From NCBI RefSeq assembly GCF_026241105.1, contig NZ_JAPFFT010000003.1, positions 62,001 through 126,000 of the forward strand: a DNA stretch of 64,000 bases, in the 5' to 3' direction. Both the position numbers and the translations under genes were made by a program. A model generated the notes under the pieces. It was not told the DNA's origin. It did no database searches and worked only from the letters and a program-made list of their open reading frames with translations. Numbering within the stretch: position 1 is the first letter of the stretch; each line of letters opens with the position of its first letter. The stretch comes from Arthrobacter rhizophilus (GTDB lineage: Bacteria > Actinomycetota > Actinomycetes > Actinomycetales > Micrococcaceae). Below are positions 46,167-54,236 of this stretch, piece by piece.

Positions 46167-46766
46167 TCAGCCGCCGGTGGTCGTTGCGCTCCGGACCTGG
46201 GTGCGGTCGACCGAGATGCTAAGGGTCAGAGCCGAGATGGCTGTCTTGGGGACGTTGCCGTTGAAGTTGATTCTTGCCCGGAGCCGGAGGCCTGCTGCGG
46301 AAGTTGCCGGAGCAGGGCCGGTGGTGTCGGGGATGGTCGAGGTTCCGAAGGGTGTTGTCAGGATTGTTGCCACGGTTCCGCCCAAGCACGCACCGCTGGG
46401 TTCATTCCACGTGCCGCTGCAGGATTCGATGAAGAATTGCACGGTGGACGGGGCCGAGGTGGAGCCGCCGTAGCTTGCCGCCGTGAGGGGCAAGGTGCCC
46501 GTGTTCCCGACCGTGAAGTACCGGGGCGTAAACGAAGGATTCCCAGTGCCGCCATTGTTAGCGAAGTTGAGGGTCAGTGGGCCGCTGCCGTAGGGAGCGG
46601 CGGTGCTCAATGAGGCGACGGCTGCCCATGTGCCGCTGGAAGCGGTCTGGGAAGCGGAGGTGGTGTTCGCCGTCGTCGCCGCGTCAGCCGGGGTGGACGT
46701 GCAAACCAGCAGGACCGCTGCCGCGATGGCGGCTGCGGCCCTGCTGGAGTAGCGGTGCACGTTCAC
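46167..46766 (-). CDS. Exported protein of the SipW-linked set, unknown
   Basis: Secreted protein of 199 residues with a clear signal peptide (AAAAIAAAVLLVCTSTPADA) and a beta-rich Ser/Thr/Ala/Gly body, two Cys near residues 115 and 127 and a C-terminal LSISVDRTQVRSATTTGG. It looks related in style to the TasA/CalY-like neighbour but without clear motifs. GTG start with GGAAG upstream, 6 bp after the CalY-like gene. It is probably a second substrate of the SipW-like peptidase. Confidence 0.68.
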   Translation of the reverse strand: MNVHRYSSRAAAAIAAAVLLVCTSTPADAATTANTTSASQTASSGTWAAVASLSTAAPYGSGPLTLNFANNGGTGNPSFTPRYFTVGNTGTLPLTAASYGGSTSAPSTVQFFIESCSGTWNEPSGACLGGTVATILTTPFGTSTIPDTTGPAPATSAAGLRLRARINFNGNVPKTAISALTLSISVDRTQVRSATTTGG

Positions 46767-46772
46767 GCGTTG

Positions 46773-47447
46773 CTAGCTTCCGGTGGTGGTGGAGGTGCGC
46801 TGGGTTTCGCCGAAGGTCCAGGTCAGTGCCGAGGACAGGCCCTGAATCGGGCTGGCGGGAAGATTGCCGTTGGTCGTGGTTTCGTTCTGGTCCGGCAGGG
46901 TCAGGGAGAGCTGGAGGTTCACAGTGGACCCCGCCGTGACGGACCCGGCGATCAGGGTCGAAGGCGCCGCGACGAGGGAGCTCAGGGGAACGCTTGTTGC
47001 CAGGACGGTGGTGGTGGCACCGGTGCCCGTGCAGGTGCCGGCACCGGTGGTGGTCCAGGTGCCGGAGCACTGGGTGACGGTGACGTGGAGTCCCTTGGTG
47101 GCGTCGGTGGTGAGCTTGCTGGAGGTAGCATCCGCGACCGCGAGGGTCAGGGCTTTGGCGTCCATGGTGTTGCCCTGGGTGAGGTTGACGTAGCGGATCA
47201 CGGTGTCCCCGGGGGCGAGGTTGGAGACGGACTGGCCGAACCCGGTTCCGTTGTTTGCCATCGTCAGGCTCAGGGTGCCGGAGGTGGCGTTCTGGGCAGT
47301 GGCGTTGGAAGCGGTGGCGTTCAAGGCAGCGAACACGCCACCTCCGGTGATTGCCAGGCCGGCCGCTGCCACGGCGCAGGCGGCGAACAGCGCGGGCGCC
47401 GGGCGGGCGGCGGAACGGGCGGCGCGGCGGGCTGGGGTTGCAGACAT
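46773..47447 (-). CDS. TasA/CalY (camelysin)-like exported protein
   Basis: Secreted protein of 224 residues. The signal peptide ends in VFAALNATASN, a SipW-type site; the mature part has TSGTLSLTMANNGTG, the NLAPGDTVIRYVNL motif and a beta-sandwich pattern seen in TasA/camelysin proteins. These proteins form fibres or are surface proteases in Bacillus; in actinobacteria they are less studied. Its gene follows the SipW-like gene by 36 bp. Low Lys content is typical of this host. Confidence 0.78.
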   Translation of the reverse strand: MSATPARRAARSAARPAPALFAACAVAAAGLAITGGGVFAALNATASNATAQNATSGTLSLTMANNGTGFGQSVSNLAPGDTVIRYVNLTQGNTMDAKALTLAVADATSSKLTTDATKGLHVTVTQCSGTWTTTGAGTCTGTGATTTVLATSVPLSSLVAAPSTLIAGSVTAGSTVNLQLSLTLPDQNETTTNGNLPASPIQGLSSALTWTFGETQRTSTTTGS

Positions 47448-47483
47448 GACGAATCCTTTACGGGAGCTGGTGCGGGGATGGTT

Positions 47484-48104
47484 TTAGTGAACGGGGATGG
47501 CGCTGCGGCGGCCGGAGGCGCCCGGTGTGCGGCGTGCCGACGGGGCGGAGGTGCTTCGGAGGATCCACCAGACAGCGGAACCGGTGACCGTCAGGCCGAA
47601 CAAGGCGGTCAGGAGGGCCCGCTGGAGGGGACTCTCGATCCACAACAGGACGCTTCCTGCCGAGGGAATGACGCCGACGACGACGGGCACCTGGGCCTGG
47701 TCCAGCACGGCCGTCCAGTGGTCCGGAGCCGGGTTCGCGTCACCTTTGGTGGTGAGGACCGGGTTCGACGGAGTGCCGGCGATGGCGGTGATGCGGTGGG
47801 CGAACGGGGTGCTCTCACCCGGAGGTGTAAACACTGCGATCTGACCCGGACGAAGGGTGGTCACATCGGCCGGTGCCGTGATGAGCAGGTCCCCGGGGGC
47901 GTAGGCCGGGCGCATGCTGCCGGTCAGGACCGGGGAGAATCCGATGTGCAGAAGTGGGGCCACGACCCCGACGCCGAGGAACACCAGTGCGGCGAGCGTC
48001 GCGGCCGTCGTCGCGATCATGCCGAGCACGCGGCGTGGAGAAATACGTTGACGGATCCTCGCCCCCAGACGGGGACCCGTGCTGGAGCTGAGTGAGCTGC
48101 CCAT
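47484..48104 (-). CDS. sipW: SipW-like signal peptidase I
   Basis: Membrane signal peptidase of 206 residues of the ER/archaeal (SipW) type. Helix 1 is near residues 25-50. The catalytic serine is in LTGSMRPAYAPGDLLI and the His that replaces Lys is in PFAHRITAI; TKGDANPAPDHW carries the acidic residue. A second helix and an Arg-rich tail end the protein. ATG 48104 has GGAAA 8 bp upstream. First gene of the operon with two exported substrates. Confidence 0.87.
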   Translation of the reverse strand: MGSSLSSSTGPRLGARIRQRISPRRVLGMIATTAATLAALVFLGVGVVAPLLHIGFSPVLTGSMRPAYAPGDLLITAPADVTTLRPGQIAVFTPPGESTPFAHRITAIAGTPSNPVLTTKGDANPAPDHWTAVLDQAQVPVVVGVIPSAGSVLLWIESPLQRALLTALFGLTVTGSAVWWILRSTSAPSARRTPGASGRRSAIPVH

Positions 48105-48219
48105 CGGGACGTTTCCGTTTCGTTTGAGACCGTGTAGTGGAACAAGATCCACTTTGCTGGGCCCACATCAAGACGGCTCAAATATTCCAATAAGGTTTGT
48201 TTAGGATTTTTCCTCAGGA

Positions 48220-48252
48220 CTTAAGTGAATCTTGAGCAAATCTTTACGGAAA
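48220..48252. promoter_or_regulatory. 11-bp-period direct repeats (CTTAAG type) upstream of sipW
   Basis: Three 11-mers, CTTAAGTGAAT, CTTGAGCAAAT and CTTTACGGAAA, start at 48220, 48231 and 48242. They lie about 116-148 bp upstream of the sipW ATG. The same layout is upstream of the HPt-like gene at 37528. Confidence 0.65.
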
Positions 48253-48275
48253 CCAAGGCTTGGACTGATGGACAT

Positions 48276-48310
48276 GCAAAGGGTGGGGGCCAACGGTCCC
48301 CACCCTTTGC
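48276..48310 (-). terminator. Hairpin after the double-cupredoxin gene
   Basis: A 13-bp perfect stem (GCAAAGGGTGGGG at 48276-48288 and its complement at 48298-48310) lies 14 bp after the stop codon of the cupredoxin gene. It lacks a long U-tract but is well placed to separate that gene from the sipW promoter. Confidence 0.75.
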
Positions 48311-48324
48311 GCTCAAATCAATGC

Positions 48325-49287
48325 TCAGTCCTCCACAACCACCTTGCCCTTCATTCCCATGAAGTCGTGCAGAGCGCAGATGTAGTCATAGACTCCTGCC
48401 TTGTTGAATTTCACAGTGAACGTGGTGCCCGGCGTCATGAAACCGGAATGGAGCTGCCCGCCTGTGAAGTTCGTTGGATCACCGACCGGAGGGAAGACGT
48501 TGGCCGGTTCGGTGCCGAAGGTCACCGTGTGCGGAGCGCCCATGCCGTTGTTCACGAAGCTCACGATCTCGCCAACATGGATGACCACCTTAGGCTCGAT
48601 GAACCGCATGACCATGGCTACGCCGTCGTCGGCTCCCGCAAAAACGGTGTGGTCGTCGGCCTGGTCACGGGCAGCGCTCCATTGCTCATAGCCGTCGCGG
48701 AGGATGGCTCGCGCCGTCCGATCAGCCCGGTTGTTGTACTGCTCCTGGGTGTACGGGTAGTCCGTGCCTTTGTCCCGCACGTGGATTGTGCCCTTCATGA
48801 CCGTGCCGTGCACGAGGCAGTAGTACGTGAAGTCGCCTGTATCCGGGAACTTCAAGGTGTACGAATCAACTGCCGGGAACCCACTGTCCGAGACGTTCGA
48901 CATCACACCGGAGTTGTAATATGAGTGCCCGTCATAAGACTTGCCGCCTTGAGCCAGCAAGTACAGAGGGTTGGATGGATCGAAGGGTTGCGTGGACTCA
49001 ATCGTTTGCCCCGCGGCCAGGAACGTGACCGTGTGAATTTCGGCCGCATTGGCTTCCCACGTGACCTTGTCACCGGCATTGATGTAAATGTTCTTCGGCA
49101 GGAAGGACATTCCCTGAATGGCCTGGTCCGACGATTCGGAGCCGACCTGAACGGTCCACGTCCGTGCGGATTTGCCGCTGTCCGCGACGGCCGTGCCACT
49201 GAGCGCTACTGGCAACGCCAGAGCAAGGAGCAACACCAAGAGCGCCCTCAGGCGCGGCAATAAAAGGGGTTTTGGATGAGCAGTCAT
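48325..49287 (-). CDS. Exported protein with two cupredoxin domains
   Basis: Secreted protein of 320 residues. After a signal peptide (LLVLLLALALPVALSGTAVA) come two type-1-copper-like domains. Domain 1 has AEIHTVTF and YYCLVHGTVMKG; domain 2 has APHTVTF and YICALHDFMGMKG, each giving the His, Cys, His, Met set of a blue-copper centre. Between them is a charged helical linker. It may carry electrons or bind copper outside the cell. ATG 49287 was chosen since AAGGA lies 9 bp upstream; ATG 49296 is too close to it. Confidence 0.85.
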   Translation of the reverse strand: MTAHPKPLLLPRLRALLVLLLALALPVALSGTAVADSGKSARTWTVQVGSESSDQAIQGMSFLPKNIYINAGDKVTWEANAAEIHTVTFLAAGQTIESTQPFDPSNPLYLLAQGGKSYDGHSYYNSGVMSNVSDSGFPAVDSYTLKFPDTGDFTYYCLVHGTVMKGTIHVRDKGTDYPYTQEQYNNRADRTARAILRDGYEQWSAARDQADDHTVFAGADDGVAMVMRFIEPKVVIHVGEIVSFVNNGMGAPHTVTFGTEPANVFPPVGDPTNFTGGQLHSGFMTPGTTFTVKFNKAGVYDYICALHDFMGMKGKVVVED

Positions 49288-49887
49288 AAGACTCATTCCT
49301 TAGAAAAATCTGTGCTGACCGGCTGTTTCCAGCCTGGAAATTGAGGCGCCGGAGACCATGGCGTCGTTTGACGGTGACTCTGTTTCCTTGAACTTCCCTA
49401 TGAACTTCAGCTCGCAACTACTGCCCGTCCCCCACATTCGGTGCGGCGCCGCGACGATGGGGCCAAGCGGGATCCTCCCTTGCTCGGAGGGATAACGTCC
49501 AGTTCCACGGGTAAAAGAACCCCCCATTGCGGAACGGATAGGACGCGGCAAAAAGCCGGCCCATGTGAAGGCGGAGAGATTTAAATCCCATCGTGCTCCC
49601 AGAACGTTATTTTGTCGAGATACCGGAATCAACGGATTAATTCAACTACTCCTGCCCCCGGCGGGACGGCTATCCGCGTTCACCAGTATCTTTCAAACCC
49701 ACCCCCAGGCAACCTTCTCTTTGGGTCGCCGGTTCTCGGCAGAGACCCTTCCGCAATCGTGGCACAGGACCGTTCAGTAAAGCTGCCTGCGTCCTTTTCA
49801 ACCTTCGATGACCCTGACGCGCTGAGGGGCAATCGTCCCCGGGAGTCAGCGGATCCCGCCCGCACCATTTGAGCCGAAACGGGATGG
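49288..49887. other. Intergenic region, no gene seen
   Basis: No convincing coding frame; the overlapping open frames on the minus strand are Pro/Arg/Ser-rich and lack ribosome-binding sites. It probably holds the promoter of the cupredoxin gene. A patch of unusually AT-rich sequence (ATTTAAATC) lies near 49580. Confidence 0.4.
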
Positions 49888-50007
49888 TTACGGACCGGCC
49901 AGAGCGGCGATGACGACAAGGACTGTGAGGACGGCCAGGATCGCCAGCACTGCGTACCCGGGCCACTTCGGGCCCTGGCGATGGGGGTTGATGTCAAGGT
50001 AGGGCAT
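49888..50007 (-). CDS. Very small membrane protein (39 residues)
   Basis: A 39-residue frame starting MPYLDINPHRQGPKWPG, with one membrane helix (YAVLAILAVLTVLVVIAALAG) at the C-terminus. GAGAAG precedes the ATG by 13 bp, and the frame begins 10 bp after the stop of another small membrane protein. No family is recognised. The polar N-terminus with His and Lys points to an N-in topology. Confidence 0.6.
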   Translation of the reverse strand: MPYLDINPHRQGPKWPGYAVLAILAVLTVLVVIAALAGP

Positions 50008-50017
50008 GGTGGCGCGG

Positions 50018-50152
50018 CTACTTCTCAGGGCGCGGCAACGCAGCGTGCTTCCGGCTCCCGTGCCACAGCAGGAGCAGGTGGAGGGAAACCAACAGCACAA
50101 GTGTGACGGCCTCGAAAATTGCGAGGTCGACGGCATAGCGGATGAAATCCAC
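50018..50152 (-). CDS. Very small membrane protein (44 residues)
   Basis: A 44-residue frame starting at GTG (VDFIRYAVDLAIFEA), with one helix (VTLVLLVSLHLLLLW) and a basic His/Arg/Lys C-terminus. AAAGG is 11 bp upstream. It is the first of two tandem small membrane genes and has an 11-bp-spaced CTTAAG/CTCAAG array about 70-125 bp upstream. The pair could be partner subunits of an enzyme encoded elsewhere or regulators of a membrane complex; nothing in the sequence decides. Confidence 0.6.
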   Translation of the reverse strand: MDFIRYAVDLAIFEAVTLVLLVSLHLLLLWHGSRKHAALPRPEK

Positions 50153-50221
50153 TGCTAGGGCGCCTTTCATTAGGACAACCCGCCGATCTTATGCGGAACA
50201 GGTCTCCTCTACCTAGTCAAA

Positions 50222-50276
50222 CTCAAGGTGGCGTGTAGAAGAGCTCAAGTTCTGCTTAAGATTCGCTCAACAGGCC
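50222..50276. promoter_or_regulatory. 11-bp-period repeats (CTTAAG/CTCAAG) upstream of the small membrane genes
   Basis: 11-mers beginning CTCAAGG, CTCAAGT, CTTAAGA and CTCAACA start at 50222, 50244, 50255 and 50266; the position at 50233 is the only one that does not fit. The spacing is exact over 44 bp. It resembles the arrays at 37528 and 48220. Confidence 0.62.
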
Positions 50277-50842
50277 AAGGAAAATGAACGCTGATGCGTC
50301 TGAGCAGTGTCCTCATTCATCGTTCAGAACGGGAGGTTCCCGACTGAGACCGGTTGCCGGGATTCAGCGGTGGCCGCGCAAACTCGCGGGCACAGTTCAT
50401 GGCCTGCCAGGAGGCCATTGAGAGTTCGTGCCGGCCAGCGGCGCTGTAGAGGTCGCCGGCCCATTCAAATTCAACCTTTCCCATTTTTCGTGCTTCCGCA
50501 GTTCCAGCGCAGGATTCTCCCAGTTATGCCCCGCCGGCGGAGGGTTACCCAAGGTTAGTCCAAGGATTGGAATAAACCTGACCGGGGGCTGTCAGCTTCG
50601 AAGTGTCGATGAATCCCACGCACACCCGGAAGCGCAGAAGACAGTGCATTAGACCCGTACTGCTTCCAGCGCCTCCCCTCGCTGTGCGTTCGTTGGCTGC
50701 GGCATCCAGTTGTACCTGGGGGTTGCAACCGCCGCAGGGCCCGCTCAGGGGCTGCCGGTCAACCGTGCGTCCGCACCCTTTGTGGCCAAATCGAGGCCTT
50801 CTTGTGCACGTTTTTAACTCACCTGAGTGATACGTTCCGGTC
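50277..50842. other. Intergenic region, no gene seen
   Basis: No frame with convincing start and composition is present. The open frame at 50545-51141 (minus) is a shadow of the LCP gene. The region upstream of the LCP start should hold its promoter; no clear hairpin or known RNA was seen. Confidence 0.4.
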
Positions 50843-51898
50843 ATGAACAGACGACGGCGGCTGTGGCTTGCGGCAGGACTGGCAGCTCTGCTGGCGCTCA
50901 TCGTTGTCCTGGCCGCGATCGTCGCCGGGTCCAGCAGGACTTCGTCCGGACCGTCACCGTCAAGCGCCCCCTCAAGCGTGGCCACGAGCGCAACGCCAAC
51001 CAGCACGCCATCCGCGACCCAATCCCCCGCGCCACCTGCCGCGGTACCGGCGCCACCAACAATCCCTGAGCTTCCGGCAACCCCCATGAACATCCTGGTG
51101 ATTGGCAGCGACAGCCGCGAAAATGCCAGGGAACAGAACAATCAGACCATCACAACAGGCCAGTCATCGGACCAACGCTCGGATTGCCTGATGCTGATCC
51201 ACGTACCGGCGGACCGGCACAAGATCTACGGCATTTCGATCCTGCGCGATAACTGGGTGGACATCCCGGGCTATGGTGCCTCCAAAATCAACGCCAGCCT
51301 TGAGGTGGGAGGCACCCCCCTGGTGGTCCGAACGGTCGAATCACTGTTGGGCACGCACATAGACCACACCATCATGCTGGACTTCAACGGCTTCAAGACC
51401 CTCACGGATAGCCTCGGCGGGATCGACGTCAATGTCACGTTGCCCTTCACCGCAAGCTTTGAGACCCATCACGTATTCCCCGCCGGAGTCAACCATTTGG
51501 ACGGACAGGCAGCCCTGGAGTTCGTCCGCGAGCGCTACTCATTCGTGGACGGCGACTACCAGCGCGTCCGCAACCAGCACACGTTTCTCCAGGCCCTACT
51601 GACAAAGCTCAGGGGCGGAATCCAAACCCCCGCGGGAGTCCTCGGTCTGGTCAACTTCGCGGCCAACTACCTCACGGTGGACCAGGGATTCGACCCCGTT
51701 TCCGTAGCCATCCTGGCCTACGGACTCCGAACTGTGGATCCCGGCGCCTCCGTCTTCTTCACCCTGCCCACGGCGGGGACCGGCACTTCCCCGGACGGGC
51801 AATCGATCGTGCTGCCCGATTACGCCGGAATCGGAGAAGTGGCCGCCGCCTTGCGGGACGACACACTGCCGGAGTACGCCGTCGCGCATGGTTACTGA
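50843..51898 (+). CDS. LytR-CpsA-Psr (LCP) family protein, divergent copy 3
   Basis: LCP transferase of 351 residues. A short RRRR start and one helix (LWLAAGLAALLALIVVLAAIVAG) are followed by a Ser/Pro/Thr-rich stalk and the LCP domain: MNILVIGSDSRENA, RSDCLMLIHVPADRHKIYGIS, ILRDNWVDI and ALEFVRERYSFVDGDYQRVRNQ. It is clearly less related to the other two LCP proteins and lacks their long insert. It is transcribed towards the peptidase gene with 64 bp between. It likely attaches a different glycopolymer or serves as a back-up. Confidence 0.87.
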   Translation: MNRRRRLWLAAGLAALLALIVVLAAIVAGSSRTSSGPSPSSAPSSVATSATPTSTPSATQSPAPPAAVPAPPTIPELPATPMNILVIGSDSRENAREQNNQTITTGQSSDQRSDCLMLIHVPADRHKIYGISILRDNWVDIPGYGASKINASLEVGGTPLVVRTVESLLGTHIDHTIMLDFNGFKTLTDSLGGIDVNVTLPFTASFETHHVFPAGVNHLDGQAALEFVRERYSFVDGDYQRVRNQHTFLQALLTKLRGGIQTPAGVLGLVNFAANYLTVDQGFDPVSVAILAYGLRTVDPGASVFFTLPTAGTGTSPDGQSIVLPDYAGIGEVAAALRDDTLPEYAVAHGY

Positions 51899-51962
51899 GC
51901 CACGGCTACCCCCGCAGCGAACGCAGGCTCCGGCGCTCGGGCAGGCTCTATATATTGAGAAC

Positions 51963-54182
51963 ATGACCCAGACTCCCGGTTCCGCCCAGCCGTCCCACAC
52001 CGAAGGCCCAACAGCCCCTGTCGCAAAAAAGGTGCCGCACACCCGCGAGCACCACGGCGATGTTTTCGTGGACAACTACGAATGGCTGCGGGACAAGGAA
52101 TCCGCCGAAGTCGTCGAGCACTTGAAGGCTGAAAACGCCTACCAGGAGGCCGTCACCGCACACCAGGAACCGCTGCGCGAAGCAATCTTCCAGGAAATCA
52201 AGGGCCGCACCCAGGAGACGGACCTCTCGGTCCCCAGCCGCAAGGACAACTGGTGGTACTACACCCGCTCTATTGAGGGCAAGGAGTACGGCATCCATTG
52301 CCGTTTCCGCGCAGCACACTCCGGCGATGCGGTGGCCGACTGGACGCCGCCGGCGGTGGAACCCGGCGTCGAACTCCAGGGCGAAGAAGTCCTGCTGGAC
52401 GGCAACGTCGAAGCGGAAGGCAAGCCGTTCTTCTCCATTGGCGGTACCGCTGTGACGGTGGACGGCAACCTTTATGCCTACGCCGTGGACAACTCCGGCG
52501 AGGAACGATTCACTCTTCGCATCAAGGACCTGCGGACCGGCGAACTGCTGCCGGATGTCATCGAGAACATTTTCTACGGCGTGGCCTTCTCCCCAGACGG
52601 CACCCGGATCTTCTACACCGTGGTGGACGACGCCTGGCGCCCCTACCAGGTGAAGTCGCACGTCCTGGGAACGCCTGTCAGCGATGACCTGGTCATCTAC
52701 CAAGAAGACGACGTCGCCATGTGGCTCGGATTCGAAATCTCCTCCGACCGGCGGTACCTCGTGCTGAGCATCGGCTGCTCGGAATTCAGCGAAACGCGCT
52801 TGCTGCGCTTTGACGATTACGACGCCGGCCTGTCCACCGTGATATCCCGCGACGAACACATCCTCTACGAGGCCGAGCCGTTCCTGCTGGATGGCGCTGA
52901 AACCATCCTCCTTACGCACAACAAGGAGGCCATCAACTCGATGGTTTCCATCGCGGACCCGGCCGAGTTCGCCAAGCCGCTGGCCCAGCAGCACTGGCGC
53001 ACCGTCGTCGAGCACTCCGGCTCCGTTCGCGTCAACGGCGCCGGCGTCACGTCGACGCATCTGGTGGTTGCGGTGCGGCAGGACACGATCGAACGCGTTC
53101 AGGTGCTGCCCCTCGCTGGACTGGGAACGGCGGCGCAGGGCGCTGCGGTGGAACCCGCCTTCGACGAGGAGCTGTACACGGCAGGAGTGGCCGGCTCGGA
53201 CTACGAGGCCCCGGTGATCCGCATCGGCTACACGTCCTTCTTCACGCCGTCGAGGGTATACGACTTCGTGCTGCCCACCGCCGCACTCCCGCAGGGCGAA
53301 CTGCTGCTACGGAAGGAAAGCCCGGTGCTGGGCGGGTACGCCGCGTCAGACTACGTGGCCACGCGGGAATGGGCGACGGCGGCGGACGGCACGCACGTGC
53401 CGCTTTCCGTGCTCCGGCACGCCTCCGTGTCGCAGGATTCAACCGGCGCGGGCCTGGTCTACGGCTATGGCTCCTACGAGGTCAGCATGGATCCGGGCTT
53501 CGGCGTGGCGCGTTTGTCCCTCCTGGACCGCGGAATCGTCATGGTGATCGCCCACATCCGCGGCGGCGGCGAGCTCGGCCGGCACTGGTACGACGACGGC
53601 AAGAAGCTCAACAAGAAGAACACCTTCACGGACTTCATCGCAGCAACTGACTGGCTGGCATCCTCCGGCTGGGTGGCACCGAACCGGATCGCGGCCATGG
53701 GTGGCTCTGCCGGCGGCCTGCTGATGGGCGCCGTGGCCAACCTTGCGCCGGAGAAGTACGCCGCCGTTGTTGCCGCCGTGCCGTTCGTGGATGCCCTGAA
53801 CACCATTCTGGACCCGGAACTGCCGCTCTCCGCGCTCGAGTGGGAGGAATGGGGCAACCCCATCACCGATCCCGAGGTGTACCAGTACATGAAGTCCTAC
53901 ACTCCGTACGAGAACATCCGTGCCGTCTCCTATCCGAAAATTGCTGCAGTGACGTCCTTCAACGACACCCGCGTGTTCTACGTGGAGCCCGCCAAGTGGG
54001 TTCAGGTGCTGCGTTCCGAGACCACCGGCACAGCGCCGATCGTGATGAAGATCGAGATGGAAGGTGGACACGGCGGGGCATCGGGTCGGTACGTGCAGTG
54101 GCGTGAGCGCGCCTGGGACTATGCCTTCGTCGCGGACTCGCTCGGCGCCGTCGATCTGCTGCCTGGCGCAGGGCTCAAGTAG
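51963..54182 (+). CDS. ptrB: S9 prolyl-oligopeptidase family peptidase (oligopeptidase B-like)
   Basis: Cytoplasmic serine peptidase of 739 residues. The N-terminal half is a beta-propeller (NWWYYTRSIEGKEYGIHCR, DNSGEERFTLRIKDL). The catalytic alpha/beta-hydrolase part has the Ser in GGSAGGLLMGA, Asp in SFNDTRV and His in EGGHGG. RGGGELGRHWYDDGK is diagnostic of the family. Oligopeptidase B cuts after Arg/Lys in short peptides. ATG 51963 was chosen; a GTG at 51888 would add 25 residues overlapping the LCP gene end. A TATATAT run just upstream may be a -10 region. Confidence 0.92.
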   Translation: MTQTPGSAQPSHTEGPTAPVAKKVPHTREHHGDVFVDNYEWLRDKESAEVVEHLKAENAYQEAVTAHQEPLREAIFQEIKGRTQETDLSVPSRKDNWWYYTRSIEGKEYGIHCRFRAAHSGDAVADWTPPAVEPGVELQGEEVLLDGNVEAEGKPFFSIGGTAVTVDGNLYAYAVDNSGEERFTLRIKDLRTGELLPDVIENIFYGVAFSPDGTRIFYTVVDDAWRPYQVKSHVLGTPVSDDLVIYQEDDVAMWLGFEISSDRRYLVLSIGCSEFSETRLLRFDDYDAGLSTVISRDEHILYEAEPFLLDGAETILLTHNKEAINSMVSIADPAEFAKPLAQQHWRTVVEHSGSVRVNGAGVTSTHLVVAVRQDTIERVQVLPLAGLGTAAQGAAVEPAFDEELYTAGVAGSDYEAPVIRIGYTSFFTPSRVYDFVLPTAALPQGELLLRKESPVLGGYAASDYVATREWATAADGTHVPLSVLRHASVSQDSTGAGLVYGYGSYEVSMDPGFGVARLSLLDRGIVMVIAHIRGGGELGRHWYDDGKKLNKKNTFTDFIAATDWLASSGWVAPNRIAAMGGSAGGLLMGAVANLAPEKYAAVVAAVPFVDALNTILDPELPLSALEWEEWGNPITDPEVYQYMKSYTPYENIRAVSYPKIAAVTSFNDTRVFYVEPAKWVQVLRSETTGTAPIVMKIEMEGGHGGASGRYVQWRERAWDYAFVADSLGAVDLLPGAGLK

Positions 54183-54236
54183 CGTTCTCGATAGTAGGCT
54201 CTCCCATGGGGGCCGAACCGAAACAGTAGGAGCGCA

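Noticed and set aside
46755..48095. 446-codon plus-strand open frame opposite sipW and its substrates
   Set aside because: Gly/Arg/Ala-rich with no domain, and exactly antisense to three genes that show signal peptides and catalytic motifs; a GC-bias shadow.
51948..53060. 370-codon minus-strand open frame opposite the S9 peptidase
   Set aside because: Shadow of a well-supported peptidase gene; Val/Gln/His-rich as expected from antisense reading.
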